DNA of 17,249 nucleotides from Candidatus Omnitrophota bacterium (GCA_030617085.1 JAUWWB010000006.1:1-17249), one strand, 5' to 3'. Positions 1 to 8,218 are shown, numbered from the stretch's first letter. Translations and numbers: made by a program. Notes: generated by a model from the letters alone, not told the origin.

Positions 1-679
1 ATTCGTGGAGCTTTTCCGCATTGTTCACCCGGCCCAGGTCCCGCGAGAGTTTTTCGTAGGCATCTTCTTCAAGCGGCACCTGTTCGAGTTCCTTTATCTG
101 GTGGCCGAGCATGTCAAGTTCCCGCTCGCGGTTTTCGGAAAGAGAGTGGAGGTCGTTGAGCTTCTTTTGGAGCTGTTTGCAGGTATCATATTTTTGAGTG
201 TATTCATTTTTCAATTCATCCGGTCCCGAAAGCCTGTCGAGGATGCCGATATGCGAGTCTTCGGAAAGGAGCATCTGGTGGTCGTGGGGGCCGTGAAAAT
301 CGACAAGACGGTCGCCGATCTCTTTTAGCTGGGAGACCGTCACGTTGAAGCCGTTTATCCTGTTCTTCGCGCGCTTATCGCCGAGGCATGTCCGGCTGAT
401 GATGAGGACGGGGTCGTCGTCACAGATATATTCCTCAAGAATGGAGGACTCCTTAAGGAACTCGTCGGAGAGGTCAATGACGATCTCGACCGTGCAGGGT
501 TTTCCGGGATCGCGCACCTGCGCGGTGTTAAGGCGTTCGCCCAGCGCGTAGCGCAGCGCGTCTATGAGGATGGACTTGCCGGCGCCGGTCTCGCCGGTGA
601 ATATGTTGAGATTTTCGCAGAAGTTCACCGTAAGGCGGTCGATCAGCCCGAAATTCTGTATCGTCAGCTGCGATATCAT
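1..679 (-). CDS. recN: DNA repair protein RecN, N-terminal part (cut by window edge)
   Basis: This SMC-like ATPase acts in recombinational repair of double-strand breaks. I translated it by hand from the minus strand; 226 codons are present and the gene continues past base 1. The start is ATG at 679-677, with a weak GGGGG about 6 bases upstream. The N-terminus (MISQLTIQNFGLIDRLTV) is typical of RecN. The Walker A motif GETGAGKS lies at residues 29-36. DFHGPHDHQMLL matches the conserved RecN motif D-hGxHehQ-LL. After that the sequence becomes charged and helical (KKLNDLHSLSENRERELD), as expected for the start of the coiled-coil arm. It is divergent from nadE, with a 220-bp spacer and its own likely promoter. 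Identification is secure; the missing part includes the second half of the coiled coil and Walker B. Confidence 0.95.
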   Translation of the reverse strand, partial: MISQLTIQNFGLIDRLTVNFCENLNIFTGETGAGKSILIDALRYALGERLNTAQVRDPGKPCTVEIVIDLSDEFLKESSILEEYICDDDPVLIISRTCLGDKRAKNRINGFNVTVSQLKEIGDRLVDFHGPHDHQMLLSEDSHIGILDRLSGPDELKNEYTQKYDTCKQLQKKLNDLHSLSENRERELDMLGHQIKELEQVPLEEDAYEKLSRDLGRVNNAEKLHE

Positions 680-724
680 GCAATGCCCCCGTTTGTGCGT
701 CCGGTAAGTGTTATGTTTGAGTAT

Positions 725-752
725 ATTCTATCATCTGTGGGGCGATTTTCAA
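725..752 (-). promoter_or_regulatory. Likely sigma70-type promoter for recN
   Basis: Read on the minus strand there is TTGAAA (plus-strand 747-752), a 16-base spacer, and TAGAAT (725-730). TGA directly before TAGAAT gives an extended -10. The -10 box lies about 45 bases from the recN start codon. Both boxes match consensus at 5 of 6 positions. This is sequence-based only. Confidence 0.5.
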
Positions 753-791
753 TGGGAAATGATACGGTAGAGAGCCATAATGAGAAATTAC

Positions 792-819
792 TGGAAAATT
801 ATCGACTTCAATGTAAAAT
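792..819 (+). promoter_or_regulatory. Possible weak promoter for nadE
   Basis: TGGAAA (792-797) and TAAAAT (814-819) are separated by 16 bases, about 80 bases before the nadE start codon. The -35 box is poor (4 of 6). It is listed because the divergent spacer must hold a promoter in this direction and this is the best candidate seen. Confidence 0.25.
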
Positions 820-899
820 ATATAAACAATAGAACGCGAGAACGCGCGGCAGGTTCGGTTTTGTTTGTGGGGCTGTTTCTTTTTTTGTGTCGAGGGAAG

Positions 900-2564
900 A
901 TGAAAATAACGATCGCTCAGCTTAATCCGGTTGTTGGGGATATAGAAGGGAACCTTCGGAAGGTGGCGGATACCTTGTTCGGATCCGGGGAGGGGGCGGA
1001 TCTTATCGTGTTTCCGGAACTGTTCCTTACGGGGCATCCTCCGGGGGATCTTCTGGAAAAGGCGGCGTTCATTGAAAAGGCGCAGGCCGCCGTCGATAAG
1101 TTGGTCGGCATTTCAAGGGAATATCCCGGGGTGGGGATACTCGTGGGGGTGCCTGTTCCTACGGGCAGGGATACGGGTAAAGGGCTCTACAATTCGGCGG
1201 CGCTTATTTTCGAGGGGAGCATACTGGGCCTCCAGAACAAGTCGCTTCTTCCCACGTATGACGTTTTTGACGAGACAAGATACTTCGACCCGGCGCCAGG
1301 GGTCGAAGTCATCCCGTTCAAGGGGGAAAAGCTCGGCATTTCCATCTGCGAGGACATGTGGAACGTTCCGCAGCTCTGGCCGGGACGGCCTTATACTTTC
1401 GATCCGGTGGAAAAGCTCGCTAAAGAGGGCGCGACCCTGCTGGTAAACCTCTCGGCGTCACCGTTTTACGCCGGGAAAGAGGAAGTTCGTTACAACCTTA
1501 TACGTGCTCACGCGAAAAAATACGGGATCCCTTTCATATTTGTCAACCAGGTGGGCGGCAACGACGAGCTGATATTCGACGGCAGGAGCATGTGCGTCGA
1601 CGGAAAAGGGGAACCTGTTTTCATTTGCCCGGCCTTTAAGGAACATGTAGAGACCGTTGATGCCGGCGCTCGCGGGACTCCGGGCCTTTATGTCCCGCGG
1701 GACAGGATCGCCTCGGTCCACGACGCGCTTGTCTTCGGCATCCGGGATTACATGGATAAGTGCGGTTTTTCCAAAGCCGTCGTGGGCCTTTCGGGCGGCA
1801 TAGATTCGGCCGTTACATGCTGCCTGGCGAAAGAGGCCGCGGGGAGTGAAAATGTTCTTGGAGTCTCCATGCCCTCGCCCTACTCTTCGGAAGAAAGCGT
1901 GGAATACGCGCGGACACTCGCGGAAAACCTGGGCGTGCAGTTTAAAGTCGTTTCGATCTCCGAGATATATGACTCTTACACCCGGACACTTGAAAAAGAC
2001 CTTCTGATAAAGGAGGATAAGGAAGTGGGCGTTTACCTGCAGAACATCCAGGCCAGGATAAGGGGGAATATTCTCATGGCCTTTTCCAACAGGTTCGGCC
2101 ATCTCGTGATCGCCGCCGGGAATAAGAGCGAACTCGCTGTCGGATATTGCACGTTGTACGGGGACATGGCAGGCGGGCTTGCCGCCATCTCCGACGTTCC
2201 CAAGACAATGGTCTATCAGCTGGCGGAGCACATCAACAGGGAATCGGAAATAATCCCACGCGGGATCATAGAAAGGCCGCCCACCGCCGAACTCAAGCCC
2301 GGGCAGCTTGACCAGGACACGCTTCCGCCTTATGATATTCTTGATACAATACTGTATCATTATCTGGAAGAGGGCCGGTCCGCGGAAAAGATCGTGGAAA
2401 AGGGCTTCGCTCCCGGGACCGTGGAGTGGGTGATCAGCCACGTAAACAAGAACGAATACAAAAGAAGACAGGCCGCGCCTGGGCTGAAAGTGACGACAAA
2501 GGCCTTCGGCACCGGACGCAGGATGCCGGTGGCGGCGAGGTATGACGTTTGGTTGAGAAGGTAG
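900..2564 (+). CDS. nadE: Glutamine-dependent NAD+ synthetase
   Basis: This cytoplasmic enzyme performs the last step of NAD synthesis: it amidates nicotinic acid adenine dinucleotide with ATP, using glutamine as nitrogen source. The 554-residue length fits the two-domain form. The N-terminal nitrilase-like glutaminase domain (about 1-265) carries the catalytic triad E40 (in FPELFLTG), K114 (in NKSLLP) and C150 (in GISICEDMWN). The C-terminal synthetase domain has the P-loop SGGIDS at 298-303. The start at 900 is chosen because GAGGG precedes it and the protein begins MKITIAQLNPVVGD, the family's usual first strand. The frame stays open back to an ATG at 780, but those 40 extra residues resemble nothing in the family. 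The next gene follows after 30 bases, suggesting co-transcription. Confidence 0.95.
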   Translation: MKITIAQLNPVVGDIEGNLRKVADTLFGSGEGADLIVFPELFLTGHPPGDLLEKAAFIEKAQAAVDKLVGISREYPGVGILVGVPVPTGRDTGKGLYNSAALIFEGSILGLQNKSLLPTYDVFDETRYFDPAPGVEVIPFKGEKLGISICEDMWNVPQLWPGRPYTFDPVEKLAKEGATLLVNLSASPFYAGKEEVRYNLIRAHAKKYGIPFIFVNQVGGNDELIFDGRSMCVDGKGEPVFICPAFKEHVETVDAGARGTPGLYVPRDRIASVHDALVFGIRDYMDKCGFSKAVVGLSGGIDSAVTCCLAKEAAGSENVLGVSMPSPYSSEESVEYARTLAENLGVQFKVVSISEIYDSYTRTLEKDLLIKEDKEVGVYLQNIQARIRGNILMAFSNRFGHLVIAAGNKSELAVGYCTLYGDMAGGLAAISDVPKTMVYQLAEHINRESEIIPRGIIERPPTAELKPGQLDQDTLPPYDILDTILYHYLEEGRSAEKIVEKGFAPGTVEWVISHVNKNEYKRRQAAPGLKVTTKAFGTGRRMPVAARYDVWLRR

Positions 2565-2594
2565 CAGGTCGTAAGTAAAGACAAGAGGTGGAAC

Positions 2595-3518
2595 ATGGCT
2601 AACGAGACGGTTTTCAAGCGATACGAAGGTAATCCGATCATTACTCCCGGGGCGGTGCCGCGGGCTAATAGTATTCATAACAGCGCTATCGTGCCTTTTG
2701 AGGGCGCCTACGCGGGCATATTCCGCGTTGATGAGATAGACCTCAACTTTACGATGCATGTGGGGACGAGTAAGGACGGGATCGACTGGCAGATCGATCC
2801 GGACCCCATCAAGATGGAGTGCGACGACCCGGACGTTTGCATAGAGGCGAGGACATATGATCCGCGTCTTACGAAGATCGAAGACACTTACTATTTTACC
2901 TGGTGCATCGATTCGCCGCAGGGGCCGTGCATAGGTCTTGCGACCACGAAGGATTTCAAGGCTTTCAGGCAGATGGAGAACCCCATGCCCCCGGCTAACC
3001 GGAACTGCGTGATATTCCCGAGGAAGATAGGCGGCAAGTTCGCCATATTGCACCGGCCAAGCGACCGCGGGCACACTCCCTTCGGCGACATGTTCTACAG
3101 CACGAGCCCCGACCTGGTGCACTGGGGATGCCACCGTTTCGTTTTCGGCACGCTCCCGAGCGGTTGGCAGTCGACAAAGGTAGGCCCGGGGCCGGCCCCT
3201 ATCGAGGTCGAGGAGGGGTGGCTCCTGATATACCACGGTGTATGGACGAGCTGTAACGGTTATATCTATTACGTCGGCGGGGCTATCCTTGACAGGGAAA
3301 AGCCATGGAAGGTGCTTTACCGCACAAAGGATTACCTGCTTGCTCCCACGGAACTTTATGAACGCGTCGGAGACGTGCCCAACGTCGTATTTCCGAGCTC
3401 CGCCGTGGTGTCAGGCGGTACGCTCAGGCTGTATTACGGGTGCGCCGATACATGTATCTCCATGGCCGAGGGCAAGGTTGAGGATATTGTCGAGTTTGTG
3501 AAGACGCACAGCGTTTGA
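2595..3518 (+). CDS. GH130-family glycosidase/phosphorylase
   Basis: This 307-residue single-domain protein looks like a five-bladed beta-propeller of glycoside hydrolase family 130. That family comprises inverting beta-mannoside phosphorylases (mannosyl-glucose, mannooligosaccharide) and some beta-1,2-mannosidases. Evidence is the N-terminal RYEGNPIITP, the motif YDPRLTKIEDTYYFTW, in which D89 sits where the family's catalytic aspartate is expected, and the later GPGPAPIEVEEGWLLIYHG and PTELYERVGDVPNVVFPSS. No signal peptide is visible, so it is probably cytoplasmic, which favours phosphorolysis of imported or internal oligosaccharide. The precise substrate cannot be read from the sequence. 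AGAGGTGG lies about 5 bases before the ATG. It follows nadE closely but has no obvious functional link to it. Confidence 0.85.
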   Translation: MANETVFKRYEGNPIITPGAVPRANSIHNSAIVPFEGAYAGIFRVDEIDLNFTMHVGTSKDGIDWQIDPDPIKMECDDPDVCIEARTYDPRLTKIEDTYYFTWCIDSPQGPCIGLATTKDFKAFRQMENPMPPANRNCVIFPRKIGGKFAILHRPSDRGHTPFGDMFYSTSPDLVHWGCHRFVFGTLPSGWQSTKVGPGPAPIEVEEGWLLIYHGVWTSCNGYIYYVGGAILDREKPWKVLYRTKDYLLAPTELYERVGDVPNVVFPSSAVVSGGTLRLYYGCADTCISMAEGKVEDIVEFVKTHSV

Positions 3519-3529
3519 TACGCAGTTGA

Positions 3530-3619
3530 TTGTGGAACGAGAACAGGCAGCTGAAGGCGGAGTCCCGGAAGCTCCTGAAAGAGAAACAGGCCGCGGAATC
3601 GGCGGAATCCGTCGAATAG
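3530..3619 (+). other. Short coding-like remnant, 29 codons from a TTG
   Basis: The spacer between the GH130 gene and the tRNAs contains a 29-codon frame (TTG at 3530, TAG at 3617). Its translation, including NENRQLKAESRKLLKEK, is strongly charged and amphipathic-helical, unlike random spacer. There is no clear ribosome site and a TGA stands directly upstream. It may be the tail of a decayed gene, a micro-ORF or chance. No function is proposed. Confidence 0.2.
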
Positions 3620-3653
3620 GTGGGTTAGGGGCCGAAATATGCGCAATTCTTGC

Positions 3654-3683
3654 TTGAAAAAGTTTTGGCTCTTATGATATAAT
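3654..3683 (+). promoter_or_regulatory. Sigma70-type promoter for the tRNA pair
   Basis: TTGAAA (3654-3659) and a perfect TATAAT (3678-3683) are separated by 18 bases. Transcription would start near 3690, about 12 bases before tRNA-Lys. A strong -10 box just ahead of stable RNA genes is the expected arrangement. Confidence 0.7.
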
Positions 3684-3701
3684 ATGCCACAATAAATCGG
3701 T

Positions 3702-3777
3702 GCCCGCATAGCTCAATTGGTAGAGCAGCGGACTCTTAATCCGTTGGTTCAAGGTTCGAGTCCTTGTGCGGGTACCA
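3702..3777 (+). tRNA. tRNA-Lys (anticodon CTT)
   Basis: A complete cloverleaf can be drawn. The acceptor GCCCGCA pairs with TGCGGGT (one G-T pair), the D-arm contains AGCTCAATTGGTAGAGC, and the anticodon stem GCGGA/TCCGT encloses the loop CTCTTAA with anticodon CTT. The T-arm contains GGTTCGAGTCC. The discriminator is A, and CCA is encoded at 3775-3777. It is 76 bases including CCA. Confidence 0.97.
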
Positions 3778-3830
3778 CTTAAAGATTTCCGGCTCCATGG
3801 ACATATAAATAACAGATCGCTGAACGCAGA

Positions 3831-3906
3831 GCGGGTGTAGCTCAGTTGGTAGAGCATCACGTTGCCAACGTGATTGTCGTCGGTTCGAGTCCGATCACCC
3901 GCTCCA
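3831..3906 (+). tRNA. tRNA-Gly (anticodon GCC)
   Basis: The acceptor GCGGGTG pairs with CACCCGC, and the D-arm is AGCTCAGTTGGTAGAGC. The anticodon stem TCACG/CGTGA encloses TTGCCAA with anticodon GCC, and the T-arm carries GGTTCGAGTCC. The discriminator is T and CCA is encoded at 3904-3906. It lies 53 bases after tRNA-Lys and is probably on the same transcript. Confidence 0.97.
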
Positions 3907-3973
3907 TTTTTTATCAGCCCCTCAGCGTATTGACGGCGAGGGCTCGAGCGCAAAAACATCAAAGGGAGGGAAC

Positions 3974-4459
3974 ATGAAAATCACGGATTTGCTTATCAAA
4001 GATACGATATCTGCCGATCTCAAGTCACTTGAAAAAGAAGAAGTGCTTTCCGAGCTGGTGGAATTGCTTGTCTCCTCCGGCAGCATCAAGAAGGCCGGGA
4101 AGAACGAGATCCTGGAAAAGCTGCAGGAGAGAGAGCTCCTCGGCTCCACCGGCATAGGTAAGGGGGTCGCCATAACGCACGCCAAATGTTCCAACATGAA
4201 AAAGATGGTCGCCGCTTTCGGGATCTCGAAAGCGGGCCTTGATTTCAAATCTCTTGACGGAGAGCTTACATACATATTCTTTCTTCTGATAGCTCCGGGC
4301 GAAACCCCGGGTCCCCATCTTAAAGCTTTGGCCAAGATATCTCGTCTGCTGGACGACAAATTCATTAGAGACAGGTTACGGGCGGCGAAGAGCCCCCAGG
4401 ATATTGTGCGGATCATCACGGAAGAAGAGCAGAAAAAGCCCCAGCACAGCGTCAGATAG
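3974..4459 (+). CDS. ptsN: PTS EIIA protein, PtsN-like (fructose/mannitol EIIA fold)
   Basis: This 161-residue stand-alone EIIA domain of the fructose/mannitol type accepts phosphate from HPr on a histidine. The phosphorylation site is H69 in GSTGIGKGVAITHAKC, which parallels the PtsN motif GSTGIGNGIAIPHGK. The second half, with HLKALAKISRLLDDK then RLRAAKSPQDIVRIITEEE, also follows PtsN closely. No membrane IIB or IIC domain is attached or nearby, so a regulatory rather than transport role is likely. GGGAGG lies 4 bases before the ATG. It stands upstream of yvcK, a GH57 enzyme, HPr and EI. The targets it controls cannot be read from the sequence. Confidence 0.88.
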   Translation: MKITDLLIKDTISADLKSLEKEEVLSELVELLVSSGSIKKAGKNEILEKLQERELLGSTGIGKGVAITHAKCSNMKKMVAAFGISKAGLDFKSLDGELTYIFFLLIAPGETPGPHLKALAKISRLLDDKFIRDRLRAAKSPQDIVRIITEEEQKKPQHSVR

Positions 4460-4522
4460 TTCTTCATCATAAACCCCTTTGTTGTTTTTCTGTTTTACCG
4501 CCGGGCGCGAGAATATACGAAT

Positions 4523-5773
4523 ATGAAGAAACTAAAGTGGTTATATCCCGGGATGCTGGTCAAACGGTGGATATCTCTTTCCGTTTTCGGGGTCCTCATG
4601 ATCTCCATGGGATTCGTTATAGTTATTTCCGAGCGAAATCCGGAGAACAAAGCCATAGCGGGCCTCATCATCATCCTTGGGATACTGTGCGTGATAAGCG
4701 CCGTAAAAAGGATCCTGAAGTCCTTCGTGACGGTTCTGATGCCGGGACCGGAGATCGCGGAAAACGAGCTGGTGGACAGAATATACGCCAGGCGCATCCT
4801 CGAAAAAGGGCCGAAGATAGTCGTGGTCGGAGGGGGGACGGGGCTTTCCACTCTTCTGACCGGGTTGAAACACACGACAAGCAATATTACCGCCATAGTG
4901 ACGGTAGCGGATGACGGCAGGTCGTCAGGCCGGCTGCGCGAAGAGTTCGGGGTCCTGCCCCCGGGGGACATAAGGAACTGCCTGGTGGCGCTCGCGGATT
5001 CGGAGGACCTCCTCGGGGCGCTTTTCCAGTTCCGCTTCAAGGAAGGGAATGAGCTCAGGGGGCATAACTTCGGCAATCTTTTTATCACGGCCCTTTCCCA
5101 GGTCACGGGAGATTTTGCCAGGGCCATCAGGGAGTCGAGCAAGGTCCTTGCAATAAGGGGGAACGTGTTCCCGGCGACGCTGCAAAAGGTCAAGCTGGTG
5201 GCGAGAAGAAAGGACGGAAGGGAGACGGTCGGGGAGTGCCGTATACGCGAGGAGAAGGGAAGCCCGATCGACCGGCTTTACCTCAGGCCGGATGACTGTA
5301 AGGCGACGGAGGAATCGGTAAAGGCCATACGCCAAGCGGACGCGATCATTCTGGGCCCGGGCAGCCTGTACACCAGCGTAATGCCGAACCTCCTGATAGA
5401 GGGTATCCGGAAGGAGATCATCCGGTCCAAAGCGGCCAGGATCTATATTTGCAATGTCATGACCGAGCCCGGGGAGACGGATGACTATTCGGTCAGCGAT
5501 CACGCCGGGGCTATCATCAGGCACACGCATCCGGATATAATAGACTATTGCATCGCGAACAGCACGCGCATCCCGAAGCATCTTCATGAAAGGTACAGAC
5601 TCGAGAACAAGTTTCCCGTAAAGCTGGATGAGAACGACGAGAGGTGGCTCAGGCAGGAGGGGATAACTCTGGTCAAGGCGCCTATCGCCGGGATGAAAGA
5701 GTTCGTCAGGCACGATTCCCTGAAGCTGAGCGAAGTGATCATAGACATGCTTAATGAAAAAAAGAAAAGGTGA
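4523..5773 (+). CDS. yvcK: YvcK/CofD-family protein with N-terminal membrane anchor
   Basis: This is a 416-residue YvcK-family protein. Family members bind UDP-sugars and are needed for growth on gluconeogenic carbon and for normal cell-wall synthesis in Firmicutes and actinobacteria. The catalytic-type core starts near residue 97 with KIVVVGGGTGLSTLL, followed by VTVADDGRSSGRLR and PPGDIRNCLVAL, then ADAIILGPGSLYTSVMPNL, all typical of YvcK. The first 95 residues are extra. They form two hydrophobic segments (about 17-36 and 44-63) that should anchor the protein in the inner membrane with the core in the cytoplasm. The ribosome site is weak, so the exact ATG is uncertain; an in-frame ATG at 4553 is an alternative. 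The next gene starts 7 bases after the stop, indicating a shared transcript. Confidence 0.9.
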   Translation: MKKLKWLYPGMLVKRWISLSVFGVLMISMGFVIVISERNPENKAIAGLIIILGILCVISAVKRILKSFVTVLMPGPEIAENELVDRIYARRILEKGPKIVVVGGGTGLSTLLTGLKHTTSNITAIVTVADDGRSSGRLREEFGVLPPGDIRNCLVALADSEDLLGALFQFRFKEGNELRGHNFGNLFITALSQVTGDFARAIRESSKVLAIRGNVFPATLQKVKLVARRKDGRETVGECRIREEKGSPIDRLYLRPDDCKATEESVKAIRQADAIILGPGSLYTSVMPNLLIEGIRKEIIRSKAARIYICNVMTEPGETDDYSVSDHAGAIIRHTHPDIIDYCIANSTRIPKHLHERYRLENKFPVKLDENDERWLRQEGITLVKAPIAGMKEFVRHDSLKLSEVIIDMLNEKKKR

Positions 5774-5780
5774 GAAGTCC

Positions 5781-7841
5781 GTGAAAAAGGCAAAGTTCGC
5801 GATGGCGTTCCACTGTTACCAGCCGGTGTTCAACTTTGACCATGAGATCGAACGGGCTTATGAAAACGCCTATTCGCCGCTTTTGAAAGCCCTGGAAGGG
5901 TTTCCCGGGATAAAAGCTTCGTTCCATTTTTCCGGAAACATGCTGGAGTGGCTGGAGCGCAGGCATCCGGAATATATTGAGAGGATCAGGGAGCTGGTGC
6001 GCCTGAGGCGGGTGGAACTGATAAGCGGCGGTTATTCCGAACCGGTGATGGTGCTTATCCCGGAGCGGGACAGGGAAGAACAGCTGAAGATGAACGAGGA
6101 GATCATAACGAGGATTTTCGGCGTGAGGCCCAGAGGCGCGTGGATCGCTGAAAGGGTCTGGGAACCGGCGCTGGCCCATACCCTGGCCTCCGCGGGGCTA
6201 AAATACACTATCGTCGACGACTATCACATCTTGCGCGCCGGCGTCAAGAAGGAAAACCTCTTCAAGCCCTGCCTTACGCGGGGCGGAAGCGGCTCGATAA
6301 CGCTGTTCCCGTCCCTGACGGACTTAAGATATTCCATGCCGTTCCGCCCCCCGGAGGCCACGCTGGATTACATCAAAAATGTTACGGAGAAGGCCCCCGG
6401 CGATACCACGTGTTTCTTTTTCGCCGACGACGGCGAAAAATTCGGGTTATGGCCGCACACGTACCGCCTGGTCTATGAGAAAGGGTGGCTGCGGGATTTT
6501 CTGCTTCTTCTGGAAGAAAACTCCGGTTGGCTTCAGACCGCCACGTATTCCGAGGTCATGGATGAGGTTCCACCCGAAGAGGTAGATGAGGTCCCGGAAT
6601 CCAGTTATGCCGAGATGATGAAGTGGAGCGGCGGGAATTTTAAGAATTTTCTGAAGAAATACCCCGAAGCGGACCGGATGCATAAAAGGATGATCTCGGT
6701 CAGTGAGATGATCGAGCGCCGGGAAGCGGAAAACGACGGCTTCGCCTCCGGCGCCCGGCTCCGGGAAGCAAAAAAAGAATTATTCAAGGCGCAATCCAGC
6801 TGCGCCTACTGGCACGGGACGTTCGGCGGTCTTTATCTTCCGCATCTGAGGTCCGGGGTATACAGGCACCTGATACAGGCGCAGAACATGATCGACGCGG
6901 CGCGAAAGGACTCAGGCTGGCGCGTAAGTGCCATGGAACGCGACCTCGGAGGCTCCAGGAGCGAGACCGTGATCGCCGGCAGGCTTATCGAAGTTTTCGT
7001 GAAGTCCTTCGGCGGGGGAGGAGTAAGCGAGCTGGACTATAAGCCGATGAACGTAAACCTGGTAAACACCATGTCGCGCGTGAGGGAGGATTACCACGAT
7101 AAACTTAAATGGACTTACGGCGCGCGGATAAAGAAAGCCAGGAAGGCTTTAGCGCAGGGGCACTTTGCCGACGTTCATGACGCGCTGGGAGTCGGTGAAA
7201 GGGGGCTGCGGCGGATACTGGCCTATGATGATTACCAGCGGCTTTCTTTTCTCACGCAGATTTTCAAAGACAGAAGGCCGTGGAAGCAGTTGTGGAGGGC
7301 CCGCGCGAGCCATGACAGCTTTTTGAAGGGAGCATACGCGTCCGATACGCGGAGCGAGAGCGGGTCTATCACGCACACGCTTTCGAGGAGAGACAGCCTC
7401 CGTGCGGGCGGCGGAAAGGTGTTTGACCTCGAGGTTATCAAGAAAATAACCGTCGGATCGGGCCCGGACGTCAAGTTCGCGCACAGGATACTGAAACATT
7501 CCGGCGGGCCGCTTTCCCTGAGATACGCCGTGGAATTCAATTTCCTCGTATGGGACGGGGCGGTCAGGGCAAGGCCGAAGCTTACGCGAACGGACCGTTT
7601 TTCGCTGAAGGACATGTATTCCGGCATTGGCCTGGATTTTTACCTCGACAGAAAGTTTACCGTTTTCATGTACCCGGTTTATACCGTTAACGAGACCGAA
7701 GCCGGCCTGAAAAAAACTTTTCAGGGCGTATCCGTGCTGATAGGGGATGAATTCGCTCCCGGCGACGACAGTGCCGCGGGCGAGATGGAGGTGACGGTTG
7801 CCATAAGTGGGGGTAGTTCGGAGCGGCTCAATTGCATGTAG
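5781..7841 (+). CDS. GH57 4-alpha-glucanotransferase/alpha-amylase-like enzyme
   Basis: This 686-residue protein has the same layout as the archaeal GH57 4-alpha-glucanotransferases, which rearrange alpha-1,4-glucan such as glycogen or maltodextrin. Visible family motifs are FHCYQPV near the N-terminus, AWIAERVWEP with the expected nucleophile E124, and FFFADDGEKFG with the expected acid/base aspartate at 216. Then come SSYAEMMKW and SSCAYWHGTFGGLYLPHLR of the DUF1925 domain, and a C-terminal beta-rich DUF1926-like domain. There is no signal peptide, so it acts in the cytoplasm. GTG at 5781 is preferred because AGGTGA lies 7 bases upstream; the ATG at 5754 would overlap yvcK and has no ribosome site. 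The last dozen or so residues and the stop codon come from an intergenic repeat, so the original C-terminus was probably slightly different. Confidence 0.9.
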   Translation: MKKAKFAMAFHCYQPVFNFDHEIERAYENAYSPLLKALEGFPGIKASFHFSGNMLEWLERRHPEYIERIRELVRLRRVELISGGYSEPVMVLIPERDREEQLKMNEEIITRIFGVRPRGAWIAERVWEPALAHTLASAGLKYTIVDDYHILRAGVKKENLFKPCLTRGGSGSITLFPSLTDLRYSMPFRPPEATLDYIKNVTEKAPGDTTCFFFADDGEKFGLWPHTYRLVYEKGWLRDFLLLLEENSGWLQTATYSEVMDEVPPEEVDEVPESSYAEMMKWSGGNFKNFLKKYPEADRMHKRMISVSEMIERREAENDGFASGARLREAKKELFKAQSSCAYWHGTFGGLYLPHLRSGVYRHLIQAQNMIDAARKDSGWRVSAMERDLGGSRSETVIAGRLIEVFVKSFGGGGVSELDYKPMNVNLVNTMSRVREDYHDKLKWTYGARIKKARKALAQGHFADVHDALGVGERGLRRILAYDDYQRLSFLTQIFKDRRPWKQLWRARASHDSFLKGAYASDTRSESGSITHTLSRRDSLRAGGGKVFDLEVIKKITVGSGPDVKFAHRILKHSGGPLSLRYAVEFNFLVWDGAVRARPKLTRTDRFSLKDMYSGIGLDFYLDRKFTVFMYPVYTVNETEAGLKKTFQGVSVLIGDEFAPGDDSAAGEMEVTVAISGGSSERLNCM

Positions 7842-7890
7842 GGGCAGGCCCCTGTGCCTGCCCGCCTCTGGCGGGCCTGCCCTTTGCCCC
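7814..7890 (+). repeat. Composite intergenic repeat, copy 1 (overlaps GH57 3' end)
   Basis: A single TAGTTCGGAG (7814-7823) is followed by the 28-base core at 7836-7863, which begins ATGTAGGGGCAGG and is identical to two copies at 10047 and 14887. The core folds as GGGCAGGC/GCCTGCCC with a six-base loop. This copy adds a second hairpin, GCCCGCC/GGCGGGC with a TCT loop, and ends in CTTTGCCCC. The TAG inside the core (7839-7841) is the GH57 stop codon. The element fills most of the spacer before ptsH. Confidence 0.85.
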
Positions 7891-7915
7891 AGTGCCCAGA
7901 GTAGTTTGGAGAAAG

Positions 7916-8194
7916 ATGGAAGCCAGGAAAGATCTTATTATACAGAACAAGACGGGGCTGCATGCCAGGCCCGCGGCTCTTTTTGTCCAGGTGGCAAACA
8001 AGTACGAGAGCAGCATAACCATAGTAAAGGACGATCAGGAAGTCAACGGCAAATCGATAATGGGCATATTGATGCTCGCGGCCGAAAAGGGTTCTAGGAT
8101 CGTCATAGTCGCGGCCGGGGATGACGCGGAAGCGGCCGTGGAAGAACTGGCGCAGATCTTGCTGCATGATCTAGAGGAAAATGATTCCTATTGA
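7916..8194 (+). CDS. ptsH: HPr phosphocarrier protein
   Basis: This 92-residue HPr takes phosphate from Enzyme I and passes it to EIIA. The active histidine is H16 in NKTGLHARPAA. S47, in NGKSIMGILML, corresponds to the regulatory Ser46 phosphorylated by HPr kinase, so HprK-type control is possible; no hprK is in the window. The start at 7916 is chosen because GGAG lies just upstream and because the frame's upstream extension (from 7832) runs through the GC-rich repeat. ptsI follows 24 bases later. Together with the PtsN-like EIIA about 3.5 kb upstream this gives a complete soluble phosphorelay. Confidence 0.95.
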   Translation: MEARKDLIIQNKTGLHARPAALFVQVANKYESSITIVKDDQEVNGKSIMGILMLAAEKGSRIVIVAAGDDAEAAVEELAQILLHDLEENDSY

Positions 8195-8218
8195 CGAAAA
8201 CAGTGGGGGGATGGTCCG

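Noticed and set aside
1458..3236. Very long open frame (592 codons) on the minus strand opposite nadE and the GH130 gene
   Set aside because: Both plus-strand genes are clear family members with intact catalytic motifs. The antisense frame has no recognisable domain and is the expected by-product of codon bias in GC-rich genes.
3896..3913. Rho-independent terminator after tRNA-Gly
   Set aside because: There is a run of six Ts after CCA, but the only stem before it is the tRNA itself; no separate hairpin is present.
3930..3960. Promoter for ptsN beginning at TTGACG (3930-3935)
   Set aside because: The -35 box is good, but no TATAAT-like box is found 15-19 bases downstream.
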